Source: Azadirachta indica
Taxonomy: Eukaryota; Streptophyta; Magnoliopsida; Sapindales; Meliaceae
Direction of reading: 5' to 3'
NCBI GenBank assembly: GCA_022749755.1
Contig: CM040453.1
Span: 12,409,368-12,473,367 of the forward strand
Length of the DNA: 64,000 nucleotides
In this document: positions 11,005 to 23,590 of the stretch, in pieces
How positions within the stretch are numbered: position 1 is the stretch's first letter
Layout: every line of letters starts with the position of its first letter
Notes under the pieces: model-generated
Database searches by the model: none
Told to the model about the DNA's origin: nothing
What the model saw: the letters and a program-made list of their open reading frames with translations, nothing else
Position numbers and translations under genes: made by a program

Positions 11005-12662
11005 ACGAAAGAAAAATAAAAAATAAAATCGTACTTTTAAACATAATTGGTCATGTATTATTAAACTCAAAATCACACTAAAGTATCTTCTAGTTTATTC
11101 CTCTTTATAACCTCTTTATGATGGAAAAATAATTTAGAAAATAATATTGCAGACTTGTTTAGGTTAGACTCGGGACCTCTTTTATAATAAAATATTTTAT
11201 AATTGCAAACAATTTTTCTCTTCCCCACTTCTACCTATCATTAAAGTTTCTTTAAAGTGTTTTCAAATAACCACAAAATGAGAAAACGGCTAATTAAAAT
11301 TGTCTCCTACCATCCTTAAAATAAGAAAGTGCTTCATTAAAAGAACGCCTTAATAAACACTACCGCTAACCATTATTAATTTATTTTAGTTAATATAATT
11401 TTTATCATTAACATATAGACCATATAACATAAAAGTTCTTACATTCTCCCGCTTGGGCCACATGTTAAATGAAATATCAATAAATATTAACTAATAACTT
11501 GATGTGATCATTGAACCTTAAATTATATATGTACCAAATGGTAGCAGCACCTTAAAAAAATATCAATACATGAGTCATGGCAATCATATTTCTATTAAAG
11601 AAAAAACATTAATTTCCTTCCATGTATTACAAGCAAGATACCTTCTATCTGAATATTTTCATCTTTATGAATGAACTTCAATAAGTTATTGAGTTCTAAC
11701 TTAAATAGTCTCAATAGATTTTTCAAATACTTTATGTGCAAAAATATAAACTTATTCTTGATTGTAATTATGAAACTAATATAAAAGCCAAAAGATATTT
11801 CAAATAAGCAAATACAATGTTTAGTCAACAAGGCCCATATGATCCACAAGATCAATATAGCTAGCAATTTAATCGTTAGTCATAAGATCCGCCAAAATGA
11901 GCTCTATTTTTACATATTCATTCATGTCTGTCAAAGTTAAGAATAAAAGCTTTATGTTTATGTTCTTATTTTTGGCTTCAACTTTTATTTTTCTTAGAGA
12001 ATAAAACTTTATTGGAATAAACATAATAAATTATTCATGGTCTCTTTGTGTAAATAGATCAACAACTTATAGACCACAAATTATATTTCCTGCAATATAA
12101 CTTTATAGTAAATACATTTTATCTTTTGAGACAATCTCTCATACTAAATCTTGTTCTATATGTATTCCTTTTGAGAAACAATTATAAAGGTCCTTTCAAT
12201 TTATCTATGAGAATTTTTATGGCAATAAGTGGCATCATCCATATACTTTATTTAGAGGTTTAAGAGATTATTATGTGTTATATGATAAAAGTAAAATCAA
12301 ATTTTGCAGGTTAAACTATAGACCTTATATAAAATTGATAATTCTATGCTCTCACTAATCTTAAAATATATACATTAGCTAAAATGCTCTGAGAAACTTA
12401 CATTGTAGGATTTTATATGCCAATGAAGGGATTTTAATTTAGATCTTTAAAGCTTGCAAAATTCTATCGTTTTTCTTTTCCTTATAAGAAATTTTATGCT
12501 ATTAAAATTTTCTTTCTAGCAAACTTCATTTCATGGGAGAATAACTTTAGCCACAAGAAAAACTTAAATTTTAAATTAACCAATGTTAATTTAATGGTAA
12601 ATTCTAACCTTCCTATGGGTAAAGGTTTGAAAACGCATTGAATTTACTAAAAATCTTTATTG
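11005..12662. mobile_element. Foreign AT-rich insert left of the viral fragment, probably degenerate retroelement DNA
   Basis: Homology with the unit A intron stops near 11,005, so this segment belongs to the material inserted in unit B. No long frame is present on either strand and I see no reverse transcriptase. The stretch around 11,440-11,900 (ttctcccgcttgggccac and onward) resembles Copia LTR sequence I recall from other plants; this is from memory and unverified. Confidence 0.4.
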
Positions 12663-15038
12663 CTATAAATCGGTGATAATAAGATTAACAAACATATTTT
12701 TGCGTTTTGCGTACTCGGTCGTCTTATGACCAAATTCTTTGCATGTTAAGCAAGGTAGTGATTTGTTATATGTTCGGCCTTCATTTAATCGTCGAACATG
12801 TCTATTTGGGTCCAAGTAGGGCGCTTTAGCCTTACTTCTTCGCAAATAGTAACCCCTTTCCTCTTTGGGCTTAGGCTTAGGAGTTTTTCTTGTGGGCTTT
12901 CTTGTACTCTTTTTGCGAGTGGATTCCGATTTTCTTTCTCGGATTTTTCTTTCGCCGTAATGCTGAGGCGTGAATATATTTTTACAGAAGCTATATTCGC
13001 CTTTCTTGATCTCTCGATCAATCTGTATCTGTGTACATCTTTTCTTAAGACAAGTCATGACAAAATACGCTCTTACGTATATATTGTCGTAAAATGAGCC
13101 TTTGAATGCTACAGTACTTTCTTCGTACTTCTTCCATTCGGCATATATTTCTTCGCCCAATCTTGAGGGAAGTTTCATGAACATTTTGTCGCATAGTTCG
13201 CGATTATAGATGTTCTGAGACTTGCTCATGTAATAGCAGTAGTCTAACAGAAAGGGGATTATTTTATCCCATGTAGATATCGAGATTTGTTCTAAGTCTC
13301 GCATGGCTTGGGACTGCTCCATTTTGGATCTCAGGTTTGGGTCTTGACCCGTTATGATTTGTGAAACTGTGTTTACGAAGTTCCATGGATTTGCACCTTT
13401 GGTTTTAAGAAGATCAAAACTAGCCTTATGTTGAGTTTTGAAGTTCTCCCAAACTAATTTGGCACCTTCGCTTAAGGAAGTTTCCAAATAGCGGTACATT
13501 TCATCAGCTGTATGGTTAAATCCCCGTGCAATATAGTCTCGCACTGTTCTGGATTTCCAATTTTCGAGGTTTGGCATCCACATTTGTGGGTTGACTGCCA
13601 GGACTCTCAACTCTTGTTGGGTCGGTAAAACCTCTAGTGGAAGTCTTGTTCCAGCTGGGTTGTATTTCTTAGCCTCCGGATTGAAGTCCGTGTATGAAGC
13701 TCTTGGAATATTTCCATCGAAATACGATATTGGGCTTGGGTCCAATACTGTTGGAAGCCCAAGTTCGTCTGCCATGTCCAGATGTTCTGAATGGACGTGT
13801 TGGCTTTGAACCTCAGTATCTCTGGCCATGAATTCTAAATTTTCATCTAGCCATTTTGAGACATTTTCTTCTGACATTCTTGACGTCATTTGTTCCCATT
13901 TCTGAGGGGTAATTCCTCTTCGTGACATAATCCTTCTATCTGCTGGATTATTTATGTCAAGATATAAAGACTTTCTTGCGTCTTTCATGAATGAGCTTAC
14001 TTCGTTTTTAACATCATTCTGCGATGATTCAGCGCATATGGATTTTCCCTTTTGTTTGTAAGCGATGCTTCTCTCGATTAGATCTTTATTTTCCTTGATC
14101 CAATCATTTCGAAGCTTTTCCAGTTTATTAATTTCTTCGACAATTTTGTGAGTTTCTTCTGAAACTGCGTCGAATATTGAAATTCTTCGTGACGTGGCGA
14201 ATTTTCTTAATCCGTCATATTCGTCAGGGTATACTGTCTTGAGAGCATTTATTGCTTTCTCATGTTGACCGGAGTCTGTTGACTCTATGATTTGTTTGAA
14301 GAGATTTATAAACACTCTGAAATCTCCGTTTTCGGTTATTGCCATTAAGTCAAAGTGTTCATCTTGTTGGAATGAACTATTATTTTGACTGCTTGATTCT
14401 CCACTTGTTGAAGGAGGGTCAATTGGATTGGTCGTTGGAATTTTTTCCTTATAGTTCTTGTAACATATACCAATGGAGTTCTGTCCTAGTGGTATATATA
14501 CAGATTCTGTGGGATTTTTGACGACCTCTATTGGGTTTGGTCTCTTTATATCCCAGATTGTATTATCCAGTATTGATGAGTCAAAGGCTTTGCCAGGTAC
14601 TGCTGTTATTCCTTTGGACTTGACTCCTGATATTACTTCATCGATGTTGAGTCTATAAGCTGAGCTAGTATTTTGACTAGCTTTGCCAATGAATCCAACA
14701 AAAATATTTATGTTGGGCTTCGTCACTATTCCAAAACCTTTTGTTTGGGCAACGAATTTTATATCAGTTAGTTTGTCCATTGTAACTGTGAAGTCCGGAC
14801 AAAAGTAGAATAGGCCCTTATTCTGATCCAAATTGCATTCTATTGAGCAAATAATGGATTTGGCCATGTCAATTATAGAATCGTCCATAATGACAATATG
14901 GACTTTTGCTCCAATTTTCTTTCGCACAAGGCCTTTTATCCCAATAACGAAAAGCCCAAGATGGCAGTATCTCAGCCCATCTTTTCTAAGCTTGGTTATT
15001 ATTTGAGAATTACTGTTAAACAGGGGTATTTCCGACAT
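12663..15038 (-). pseudogene. Endogenous pararetrovirus (Caulimoviridae) movement-capsid polyprotein fragment
   Basis: A 791-codon open frame. Residues about 25-135 match the C-terminal part of a 30K-type movement protein (GIKGLVRKKIGAKVHIVIM; FVGFIGKAS). A variable acidic linker follows, then a helical coiled-coil-like part (about 270-335) and a capsid-like region (about 470-700, with WENFKTQHKASFDLLK). After that comes a strongly basic stretch (about 700-745) and a zinc knuckle starting at Cys763. The knuckle has C-x2-C-x4-H but Tyr776 where the last Cys is expected. Protease, reverse transcriptase and RNase H are missing downstream. The gene order fits petuvirus- or florendovirus-like single-polyprotein caulimovirids; genus is not resolved. 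The fragment is truncated at both ends and sits in the intron of NLR unit B. Confidence 0.8.
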
Positions 15039-15194
15039 TGGTCGTCACCCAATAACAGAGCCTGTTCGAATTGGCGATCGATGATTCTGGTTTTGCAGAA
15101 CCAATCTCTCATCGTTGAGTTCTTTGTGTTGTATAGAACACATGGTCTGAATAGTTTTAGTGTTTCTTTGTCGAAACCCTCTAAGTCTGAATCG
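14999..15194 (-). pseudogene. Upstream piece of the pararetrovirus movement protein, in another frame
   Basis: The frame reading through LEGFDKETLKLFRP and NSTMRDWFCK is the upstream part of the same viral movement protein. It is in a different frame from the 791-codon frame, so a frameshift near 15,000-15,040 separates them. At 15,194/15,195 the viral sequence stops abruptly against plant NLR intron sequence. The movement protein therefore also lacks its N-terminus. Confidence 0.7.
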
Positions 15195-15466
15195 ATAGAA
15201 GCTAGTTGGAGCAACTTATAAGAAAAGTGCATTTGCTCTTTTTTAACAGAAACTAGTCCAGAGTTCTAAGGAAGAATTTCCAGGCCAACCGTCTACGCAA
15301 CAGCCAGAATAATTAAGGTCATTTTTCATTGTCATTTTGGCAGAAATTCACGTTGCAGCTAGTGTTTCATGGTGAGAGGGCCTTGTATTTTTAGCTTGAC
15401 TATTCTATACTACTTACTTAATTGCTTTGCCTATTATAGCTTTATTTTTATTGTGACTTCAACTTT
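15195..15466 (+). repeat. 272-bp tract identical to 3965-4236, with an intact NLR terminal exon
   Basis: Base-by-base comparison shows no difference from unit A over 272 bp. The tract contains the acceptor and terminal exon (15250-15312, reading KLVQSSKEEF and ending QQPE-TAA). It abuts viral DNA on the left and a 620-bp insert on the right. Confidence 0.9.
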
Positions 15467-16086
15467 TATGTATGAAGGAACTGGAGAAGATTATTATTGC
15501 TTACAAAGGAAGTACTTTTGTTTGCTCATCAAATTGACAAATTGAACTCCACCTTATTTTTAGCTAAACAGTATTTTGGATTCTGGTTTTCTGTTGGCAA
15601 TTTGGAGGGTAAGCGCTCTTGCTACCTAGACTATGACTTGGGTGGCATGTTAGTACTTAGTACCCCTGTTATTCTAATTTATCATTGTTAAATTTCAGGA
15701 TGAAAATGTTAGTAATTTTATTTTTTTTATTATTACACATTACATGTAGTGATGTACAATCTACTGGTAGTATATTATATTAGAGGGTAATCACTCTTAC
15801 TATCCAGTCTATGACCTAGGTAGCATGTTAGTACCCCTGTTATTCTATCTTTTTTAAGTCAGCGTTCCATTTTTACACTATTTTTCTTTAATCTTGGACT
15901 ATTTTTCTAACTATATAAAGCACTTTCCATTTTACACATTTTCTAATACATAATCTGTAATACATTGTTATTCATATTAATATTGATATTTTACATCATT
16001 AATACGTAATCTTTCGACCCCTCTTAAGAAACCCTTACAGTTTATCTAGTGAAGCTACGCTTCAAAAACTAGTAGTGACAAGATTG
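15467..16086. mobile_element. 620-bp insert absent from unit A, with internal direct repeat
   Basis: Unit A runs straight from gacttcaactttgg into ttttctattaaatctt, while unit B has about 620 bp between the two points. Inside, a segment of about 75 bp (15,604-15,680: agggtaagcgctcttgctac, then catgttagta) recurs imperfectly at 15,783-15,850. No clear terminal inverted repeats or coding capacity. Type unknown. Confidence 0.6.
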
Positions 16087-16430
16087 GAAATTTTCTATTA
16101 AATCTTATTCGCTTGTATGTTAACCAGTCCAATACCATTTTGTGTGTCTTCTCAAAACTTTATATACTTTTTGGTAACACAGAGGGTTAATAAACAGATA
16201 AGGAAGATGTAGCAAAGGAGGAAATTGCTTATAAATTGTAATTGAACTAGCTGTATATGTTTTTTCTTTATAAGCAATAGCTCTGCGTACCATAAAACTA
16301 AGTTTGAACAAGTTACAAGAGAAGTGCTTTTGTTCTCTTTTGTTTACAGAAATAGTCCAGAGTTCTGTGGAAGATTGTGCGGGCCAACCATCTATATGCA
16401 GCCTTGGGAATAAGGCCATTTCAGTTACCT
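16087..16430 (+). pseudogene. Diverged NLR tail with second-type terminal exon (unit B)
   Basis: Aligns with 4243-4590 of unit A at roughly 85-90% identity. It keeps the acceptor ending at 16,349 and an exon reading EIVQSSVEDCAGQPS up to a TGA near 16,432. It is the equivalent of the alternative terminal exon of unit A. Confidence 0.5.
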
Positions 16431-16432
16431 GA

Positions 16433-19400
16433 TCTTATTAAGAGCTGTGGGTTGAAGGAATGATAATAATTAAGCATCGAGAGAGAAGGCAAGGGAATAT
16501 GCGGTGTAGTGTTCAACAGAGTGTAGTAATGTAATGTGGTAAGGATTGTTTGTAAAGTTTTGTTGTTTATGGTCAAATTTCTAATAAATCTGATAAGTTT
16601 ATTTGTTAACCACTCCAATGCCAGTATGATTCTTGATGAACGACAATGACGAAGATGTAACAGGCAGTGTTTAGTTTTCTTGATGGTGAAACAGATCCCC
16701 ATTCCTTTTGTTGCAGTACTCATGGTGATTTTATTAATTAATGTTGATTCAATCTGTAGAGATGCAAATTAATTAGAAATTTTGTCTGAATCATTTGGTT
16801 GTGTGTGCACCTAGTAATTACTATATATGTATGTAATGAATTTATTAATTACTAAATTGGTTAAGAAAACAAATCTGTAGGTTTCTTGATGATAACTGAT
16901 GATATTAGTAATGTTGCAATTAAGCGCTGTGTTGTGGGGACAATGAAATCAGACGTCCTGTGATAATTTTATTTATGCTCTCCACTGCTGCTTCAGCTAA
17001 AAACTGCTACTTCTTGCTGCAGTGTAGATGCCGTGGAATTGCGGTTCTTGTGCTGCTGATGCTGCTGTCTCTGCTGTTGCCCTGTTTTTACTTTTACGAC
17101 TAGCAGCTGCTCTATGCTGCCAATCTGCTGCTTCTGATGTAGTGATTTTTCCGATCGTGCTGCTTTACATGTCTCTGCTGCTGATGGCTTAATCTGCTGT
17201 TGCCTCCTGCTGTATAGATCCTGTTCTTGCCCTGCTGATGCTGTTCTCTCTGCTCATGTCCTGTTTGAGCCTCTACTATGCTTGCTGCTTGTCTTTCCCG
17301 CTACTAGCTTGTTCTGCTGCTGCCAGTGCTGTTTTTTGATTACTGCTGATGGCTTAATCTGCTGCATGCTTGCTGCATTATAGATGCTGTTTTCTCTGGT
17401 GGTGTCCTGTTTGACTTGCTATTACGCTGGCTACTCGGTTATCCCCCAGCTGCTGGGGATTGCTGAAAACTCTGTTTCTATTACTTTTGCGACTGTTTGT
17501 TGCTGCGTATTACAAACTTTTTCCTTCGGCTAGGACTGCTTCTTATGCTTGTTCTGCAACTAAACACTTTAATAATTGCGGTTTCAAAATTAAAGGGAAG
17601 TACACAAAATTTCAAAAGTAACCGTGTTGTGGGAGAAATCTATTCAATATACGTTGCATATTCTAATTATTATTGAGTTTGGATTAGTTTTGAAAGAGGC
17701 CTGCTAGATTTTTTCGATGGCAATAAATAAATAAACTTTCAGCTTTAACATTTTCTAACAAAATTAATCTCCTAATGGGGTGTGTCATTCACAACTTATG
17801 CCTGAGAAGAACCTGTAAGTTAAATTGAAGAAGTACTGCTTCATAACCGATTGCTTCAGTACAATGGGAGCCATAACTTTGAGTTAGAAGCTGCATTGCT
17901 GACTATTGCGACTAGGTGAAATTTTTGGATTGGAGTATTTAAAGGATTTAAATACAAATCAGGACAATAAATAAAGTAACTGATACTAATAATATAAATG
18001 TTATTTATACTCTTTTTTTACAAGGACATCCATTGAACCAAAACGAAAAGCTACCGAGAGGTTAACACGAGGAAATATAAAAATTCAAGAACTATCCTGA
18101 AACCATCAGTAACAAATGGCAATATAATGTTTGCAAGAGAAACAAACACACACAATAAAATAGGCAACAAGCTATTACAGGGAGAAAACCAAGAACACTG
18201 AGCGATATTAACTGTATATTTCAGCACTTGTCGCAACCCAAAACTGATAATATAGCCGTCTATGCCTGCAATTGTAGTGTAAAAGATCACTGCTTGCTTG
18301 CAAGTAGAGAAACACAGCATCCCTCAACTCATCCTGTCAAAGCAACCGAAAAGTATTACAATAAATACACCTAATCACCTCAACAAATCCAATAAACAAT
18401 TAAAATTTCCTCGATATGTACTTTACATGATCTAACACTTATGTCTATTGCCTCTTTCAAGTCCCAACGCGATTACTTAAGAAACTTATGCGTTACCTCA
18501 TCCAACATTTCTATGGGACATTTCATCAAGCAAGTTCAATCCGTCATACAAATCTTTTCCAATACTAATTACCTGCAAAACCCATAATCAAAACCTTAAT
18601 AAAACACCCCCTAAATCTTCATGACTAACCCAGAAAAATTCCCATAACATCCATAAAGAGAAAGAAAAGAAGAAAACAAAGAGGCAATTCAGAGATGAGA
18701 GTAACCAGCAAACAAAGAAGTAAATAATGCATGTTAGGCAATCGATGAATTAGCTGTTAAGGTTGGTTCATCTCTTAGCTATGTTGTTTTACAGGACTGG
18801 CCAAACTGTGCCTTGTTTTCCGAGTGCGAGTCAAAATGTATTCAACGTCAAAGTTTCAGTACCAACTCTTTTAGTTTGCATTTTTGACCATTTGCTTCTA
18901 TGGGTTAAAGGTTTTATTCAATCAGTTCCCTGACACTGATATGGCAAATGAAACTACAGTCATATTTTTTAAACATTTTTTTATGTATTCTGACCATATT
19001 TCTATATGAAATTAGCAGGTTCAGCAAGAAGTTTCTCTAATTGTTATGACTCTTACCTTGTGGCTTGTCCCAAAACTGTTTTCGTAAGGTATTTTACTAT
19101 ACAAGCTGGAATAGTTTTCTGCTTTATTTTACACACTCATTTGTCCAGGTGAGACAAGTTTCTTTGATTTCTTTCAATAATATCTGCTAGCAACCACATT
19201 TTGAATCTGAAATTGGAAATTTCAGTTTATAGGAAAAATGTAACTCATTGTTTCTTGATAGTGTCACTGTAGAAGGTATAGGGCTTCACTTGATGTACTT
19301 TTGATTCTTTGCTTGTTTATTTTTCCCTCTCAATTCCATTTCAATTTCAAGGAACAGAGTTGGAGAAATCATACTTATTCAATTTATTTTTTGTACTTTC

Positions 19401-19520
19401 CATTTTCTTCTAACAAAACCAAAACAAAAATTGACAACATTATATGTCAGACACAACAGAACGAATACCTCAGACATAGATTTCCAACTAACAAAAACAA
19501 AAGCCACCAGAAGAACCCGA
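16433..19520. other. Non-coding spacer of unit B
   Basis: Duplicate of 4591-7589, including the CTG-rich tract. It has many substitutions and small indels and no supportable gene. Confidence 0.6.
16985..17520. repeat. Degenerate CTG/TGCTG-rich tract (unit B)
   Basis: Counterpart of 5100-5700, with the same word composition and several internal deletions relative to unit A. It has no conserved reading frame. Confidence 0.6.
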
Positions 19521-19985
19521 TCACCATCCATCTCCACCACCACCGCGTTCCTTCTCAATCTGCTGTCTCTGCTTCTCAGCAAGCTTCTCTAGAGCCGATT
19601 GCACCGCATCACGCCCTCCAACAAGCAACCTATTCACAGTTTCCGGATCCTTTTCAAATCGGGCTTCTTCGAACTCCTTCCGCGCGTTCTCTCTCAAAAT
19701 ATCTCGCCACAAGATGCCACGTGAATCGGGCCACATGAAGAATCGGGTGGCCCGGATGATGTCTCGGTAGAGACTCAAAGCCTCCCGCCGGGTAGTCAAT
19801 AGTCGCTGCCGACACAAGAGTTCTTCCTCGTCATCGTCGAGAGATTTCTCTCTCTTCACGACGTGCCTATCTAATAACTCCTCCAAAGTGTCTGGACCTT
19901 CGTGTAACAGACGTCGGATAGAAACTACGTCGTTTCTCCCAACTATTTTTGACAGACTTCTCCATTTCTGGATCATCGTTGCCAT
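19521..19985 (-). CDS. LYR-motif (Complex1_LYR) protein, copy B
   Basis: Single-exon gene for 154 residues, paralogous to copy A at 7590-8057. The motif region reads REALSLYRDIIRATRFF, followed by WPDSRGILWRDILREN and an acidic/basic helix. Small LYR proteins of this type act in mitochondria in Fe-S cluster delivery or complex assembly; this role is family knowledge, not shown here. An in-frame ATG lies seven codons upstream (20,006), but homology with copy A starts at MAT, so 19,985 is preferred. Copy B has the regular R before the motif (TTRREALSLYR) where copy A has W, and QRQQIEKERGG near the end. It may therefore be the more conserved copy. The nearest relative from memory is EMB1793. 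Confidence 0.8.
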   Translation of the reverse strand: MATMIQKWRSLSKIVGRNDVVSIRRLLHEGPDTLEELLDRHVVKREKSLDDDEEELLCRQRLLTTRREALSLYRDIIRATRFFMWPDSRGILWRDILRENARKEFEEARFEKDPETVNRLLVGGRDAVQSALEKLAEKQRQQIEKERGGGGDGW

Positions 19986-20689
19986 TCCACTCCTCTGATT
20001 TCTCACAAATTATACGATTATTTATTAATTCTCTTTCAGCATCATCTTACATGGTTTTCTAACGGCTCACAGCCCTTTGAAGTGGATTCAATCCCTCAAC
20101 ATGTTCCTTACCCTACAATCCCTTATTTCATCTTGAACACAATCTAAATTAAAAAATAAAAAAATAAAAAAATAACATTACCAAACTTTTATTTACTGTA
20201 TCAAAACTACCTTTTACCTCCCTAATACTAAATATTTCTCCTATTTTACCTTTATCAGCTGGATCAAGAAGTATTATTATTAGATCTATTTGAACCAATT
20301 TTTTTAATTTTTTCTTTTTATAAAATAATTAATATTCTTAAGTTATATTTGTAAAATTAATTCAAAATTAAATTTTATTTATTATTATATTTTATAATTG
20401 TTTTTATAACAATAAATCTATTTTTAAATTTTAATATTTTAAATAATTATTTCATTTAAAATAATTATTGCTATTAATATAAAAATTTTTATAATTTAAA
20501 ATATTATTGTATAATTATCCATAATTTAAAATAATTCAAATTTTTTATTATTATTATATTATTTTATTAGTCCTAATAAAATTATTTTTATTGTAAATTT
20601 TCTTACTTTATTTTAAAAATTAGTTCTTTTGAAATATTTTTTAAATAAAATAAATTATTTTATAAATTTTATAATTATTAATAAGTAAA

Positions 20690-21245
20690 AAATTACCGAG
20701 AGACATTAAACTCTGAAATTGATTTAATATATTTTCTCTAACTTTTTATCGATTTGATTAAAAATTATATCATAATTTACTACTATTTATTTATTTTATA
20801 TTTATTTAGGTTAAAAAAATTGAAGTAAGTGTTTCACATAAATTTGATATCTTATTCTAACTTTATTATAAATTTGTAATATTTTATATAAATTTGTAAT
20901 ATTTTATATAAATTATCTCAATCAAATTAGTAATTGTTATCAATTAATTTATGAAAAAAATCAAATATTTATTTTTATTATGTTATTTTGATAATATGTG
21001 AAATGGTGATTTCACATATGAAAATTTAATTTATTATTTTATTGAAAAAAATATAAAAACTTTAATTTAATTTATATCACGAGATTTGATGAAAAATTAA
21101 AAAATTGATAATATATTTTTTAATAATAAATTAGAAAATTGATAATCGTATGAGCTAATTTTTGTTAATTATTTTAAATATGTAATTAATTCAATAAAAT
21201 TAATATTTTTTAAAAATTTAAATTAAGTTTAGTGCTATTAAATTA
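20690..21245. repeat. Dispersed AT-rich repeat, copy 1
   Basis: Shares a long collinear alignment with 51,655-53,055: ttaatatattttctct, then attatctcaat, then gataatatgtga, then gagatttgatgaaaaatt in the same order. This copy lacks the 820-bp foldback insert of the other copy. Family unknown. Confidence 0.65.
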
Positions 21246-22225
21246 TTATAAAATTAAATTATTATATATATTTGTAAATCCTAACTACTTAATTATATAC
21301 AATAAATTTATGTGCATGCATGTATTTTAAAGTTTTTCAAGCCTTTCATGGGAGATTGTCGAAGATAATAGTTAAAAATTTTATAATATTATAATTATAA
21401 TTAAAAGTTTGAATCTTTGTAATTATATTTCATAGTTGCAAAACCTTTAATCCTCCTAATAAGTTCCTATACATATTATGATTTCTTAATTTAAAATTTT
21501 AAAATAATAGTTGTGGAGATAAAAGCCAATAGAAGTTACAAGTCTTTAAAATTTAAATTTGTTTTTAATTTTTAGTTTAACCCCTAACATTAAACATTAT
21601 TATACAAATGCTATTTTTTCTTTGTTCAAAACACATTTTATTATCTATTTTACTCTTTAAGTTGCATACATATTTTCTTGCAACTATTACTCACAAAACT
21701 TGGTATTTTTTATTTACTAATTATATTGATAAAAGAAGAGTGACTGTAAACTTTAAAATTTTATTTTAAAGTTGAGAAGAGAAAATATTTTTTTACTTTA
21801 TAACATTGTAACATGTGACTCATTTTATAAAGCCAAGTTTTTTGAATTACTTCTTTATTTTAATTTTTAATTATTATTATTCATACTGATTTTACCCTTT
21901 GAATATCCAATTAGCAACATTCACTCCACGTGATAAATCTACAAAAGAAAGAAAGTATGTTTATCGGATTTTAAAAAATTTTAACCTTAATTATAAAAGG
22001 GGTTTCACTTAGCATTGGATAGTAATACTTATTAAATTTATCTTTTCAAGTGGTGTTGCATTTTAATTTAAAATTATTAATCTAAACAATCTAACAAAAA
22101 AATCTTTTAGAAAAATCAACGATTACATTAGATGACAATAATTTTGATGTAACTTGTTCCCTATTCATAGTACAAAAAGATTAAGGAAATTAAACACAAA
22201 ATTCAAGCAAATAAAAAAGTTAAAA

Positions 22226-22227
22226 GA

Positions 22228-22262
<35 letters not shown>
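22226..22262. repeat. (AAAT)n microsatellite
   Basis: About nine perfect AAAT units. Confidence 0.85.
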
Positions 22263-23590
22263 AGGAACGTGTTTCTCAACGCCCTTTTCACTCTCGCTGG
22301 TTTCCATTAAGAGGAATAATTCCAGCTTCAGGCCAACCTGGGTCCCATAATACACGTCAGCAAATGAAACATAAACGTAAACTTATTTAAATTTATATAT
22401 TATATTATGCAAGTGGACTTGGCTTATTATATTATCAAAAGTCCTTTTTTTGTTTTTTATGGTTTGTGTTTTAGCTTACAGTGGACAAATTAATAACTTT
22501 TAATTTTATACAAATTATTATATTTAATCACTTTTAACTATTAAAATTAAGTATTTTTAATTAATATATATATAATTAATATATATAAGAGATGTAATAT
22601 CTCTTATAATTCTTTAATTTTGATCTTATCCAATTTCCAAAATTTTCCCTATATATTACAATTTTTTTTACATTTTTTTTATTATGATTGCTATTATTTA
22701 GGAAAATGTAATAAAAAAATTTAAGAATGATAACAACAATTTGAGAATATAAAATGTAAAATTTTGGAAGGTGTACAATAAAATTTAGGCTGTAGGATGA
22801 ACCAAAAATAATAATATATATGCAAATTATCAATTTAGATGCTAACTTTATTGAAGAAATAAATTTATATTTTTATATCAATAATAAACATAAAAAATAA
22901 AAATACCTCAATTAACATGTAAGATAAAATATTTTATAAAATTAAATTACAAAATATTTTATTTTACATATTTACAAAGGTACTTTTGTCTTTGTATACC
23001 GATTATTAGTGATAAAAATTTTTTTTTCCTTTTAGATATAATTAATTTTTTAATATAAAAAAAGTAATTTAAAAAAATCACTTAATCTATTTAAATAAAA
23101 ATATCTTAAAATGAGTGTTAAGTTAAAAAATAAAAATAAAAACATCAAAATGACTAAATTTTAAATTATATTCAATTTTTTGAAGTAAAAAATAAACAAT
23201 TCATCAAATTTCATTGACCTAATCTTCTTTCTTTTTCTCCTCTAAAATACACATAAATGGCTTTGTTTAAAATTTTGTGATAGGGAAATTTTAACAAACT
23301 AAAGTAGCATCTTAACTAAAGTTTAAAGCTTTTCCAAAAACAATTTTAAAATTTTATAAAGAAAATTGATGATATTTTATTCTCTTGTTCCTTTATGTAT
23401 AAGCACACCAACTTTGGCGTTAGGTCAATTCAATCGACATGTTAGTTGAGAGCTTTTATGCTAACTGAGAATTAGTCATGCCAGTTGACTTGCAAATTGA
23501 CTTGCATATTAGGTGACCAAGTAAATCAAAATAAATTGTACATATCGTAAGTACATATGTATGTACATATATATATATATATAATTTTTA

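Noticed and set aside
12798..13097. Plus-strand frames antisense to the viral fragment (also 13,591, 14,339, 14,473, 14,898)
   Set aside because: Shadows of the minus-strand viral frame.
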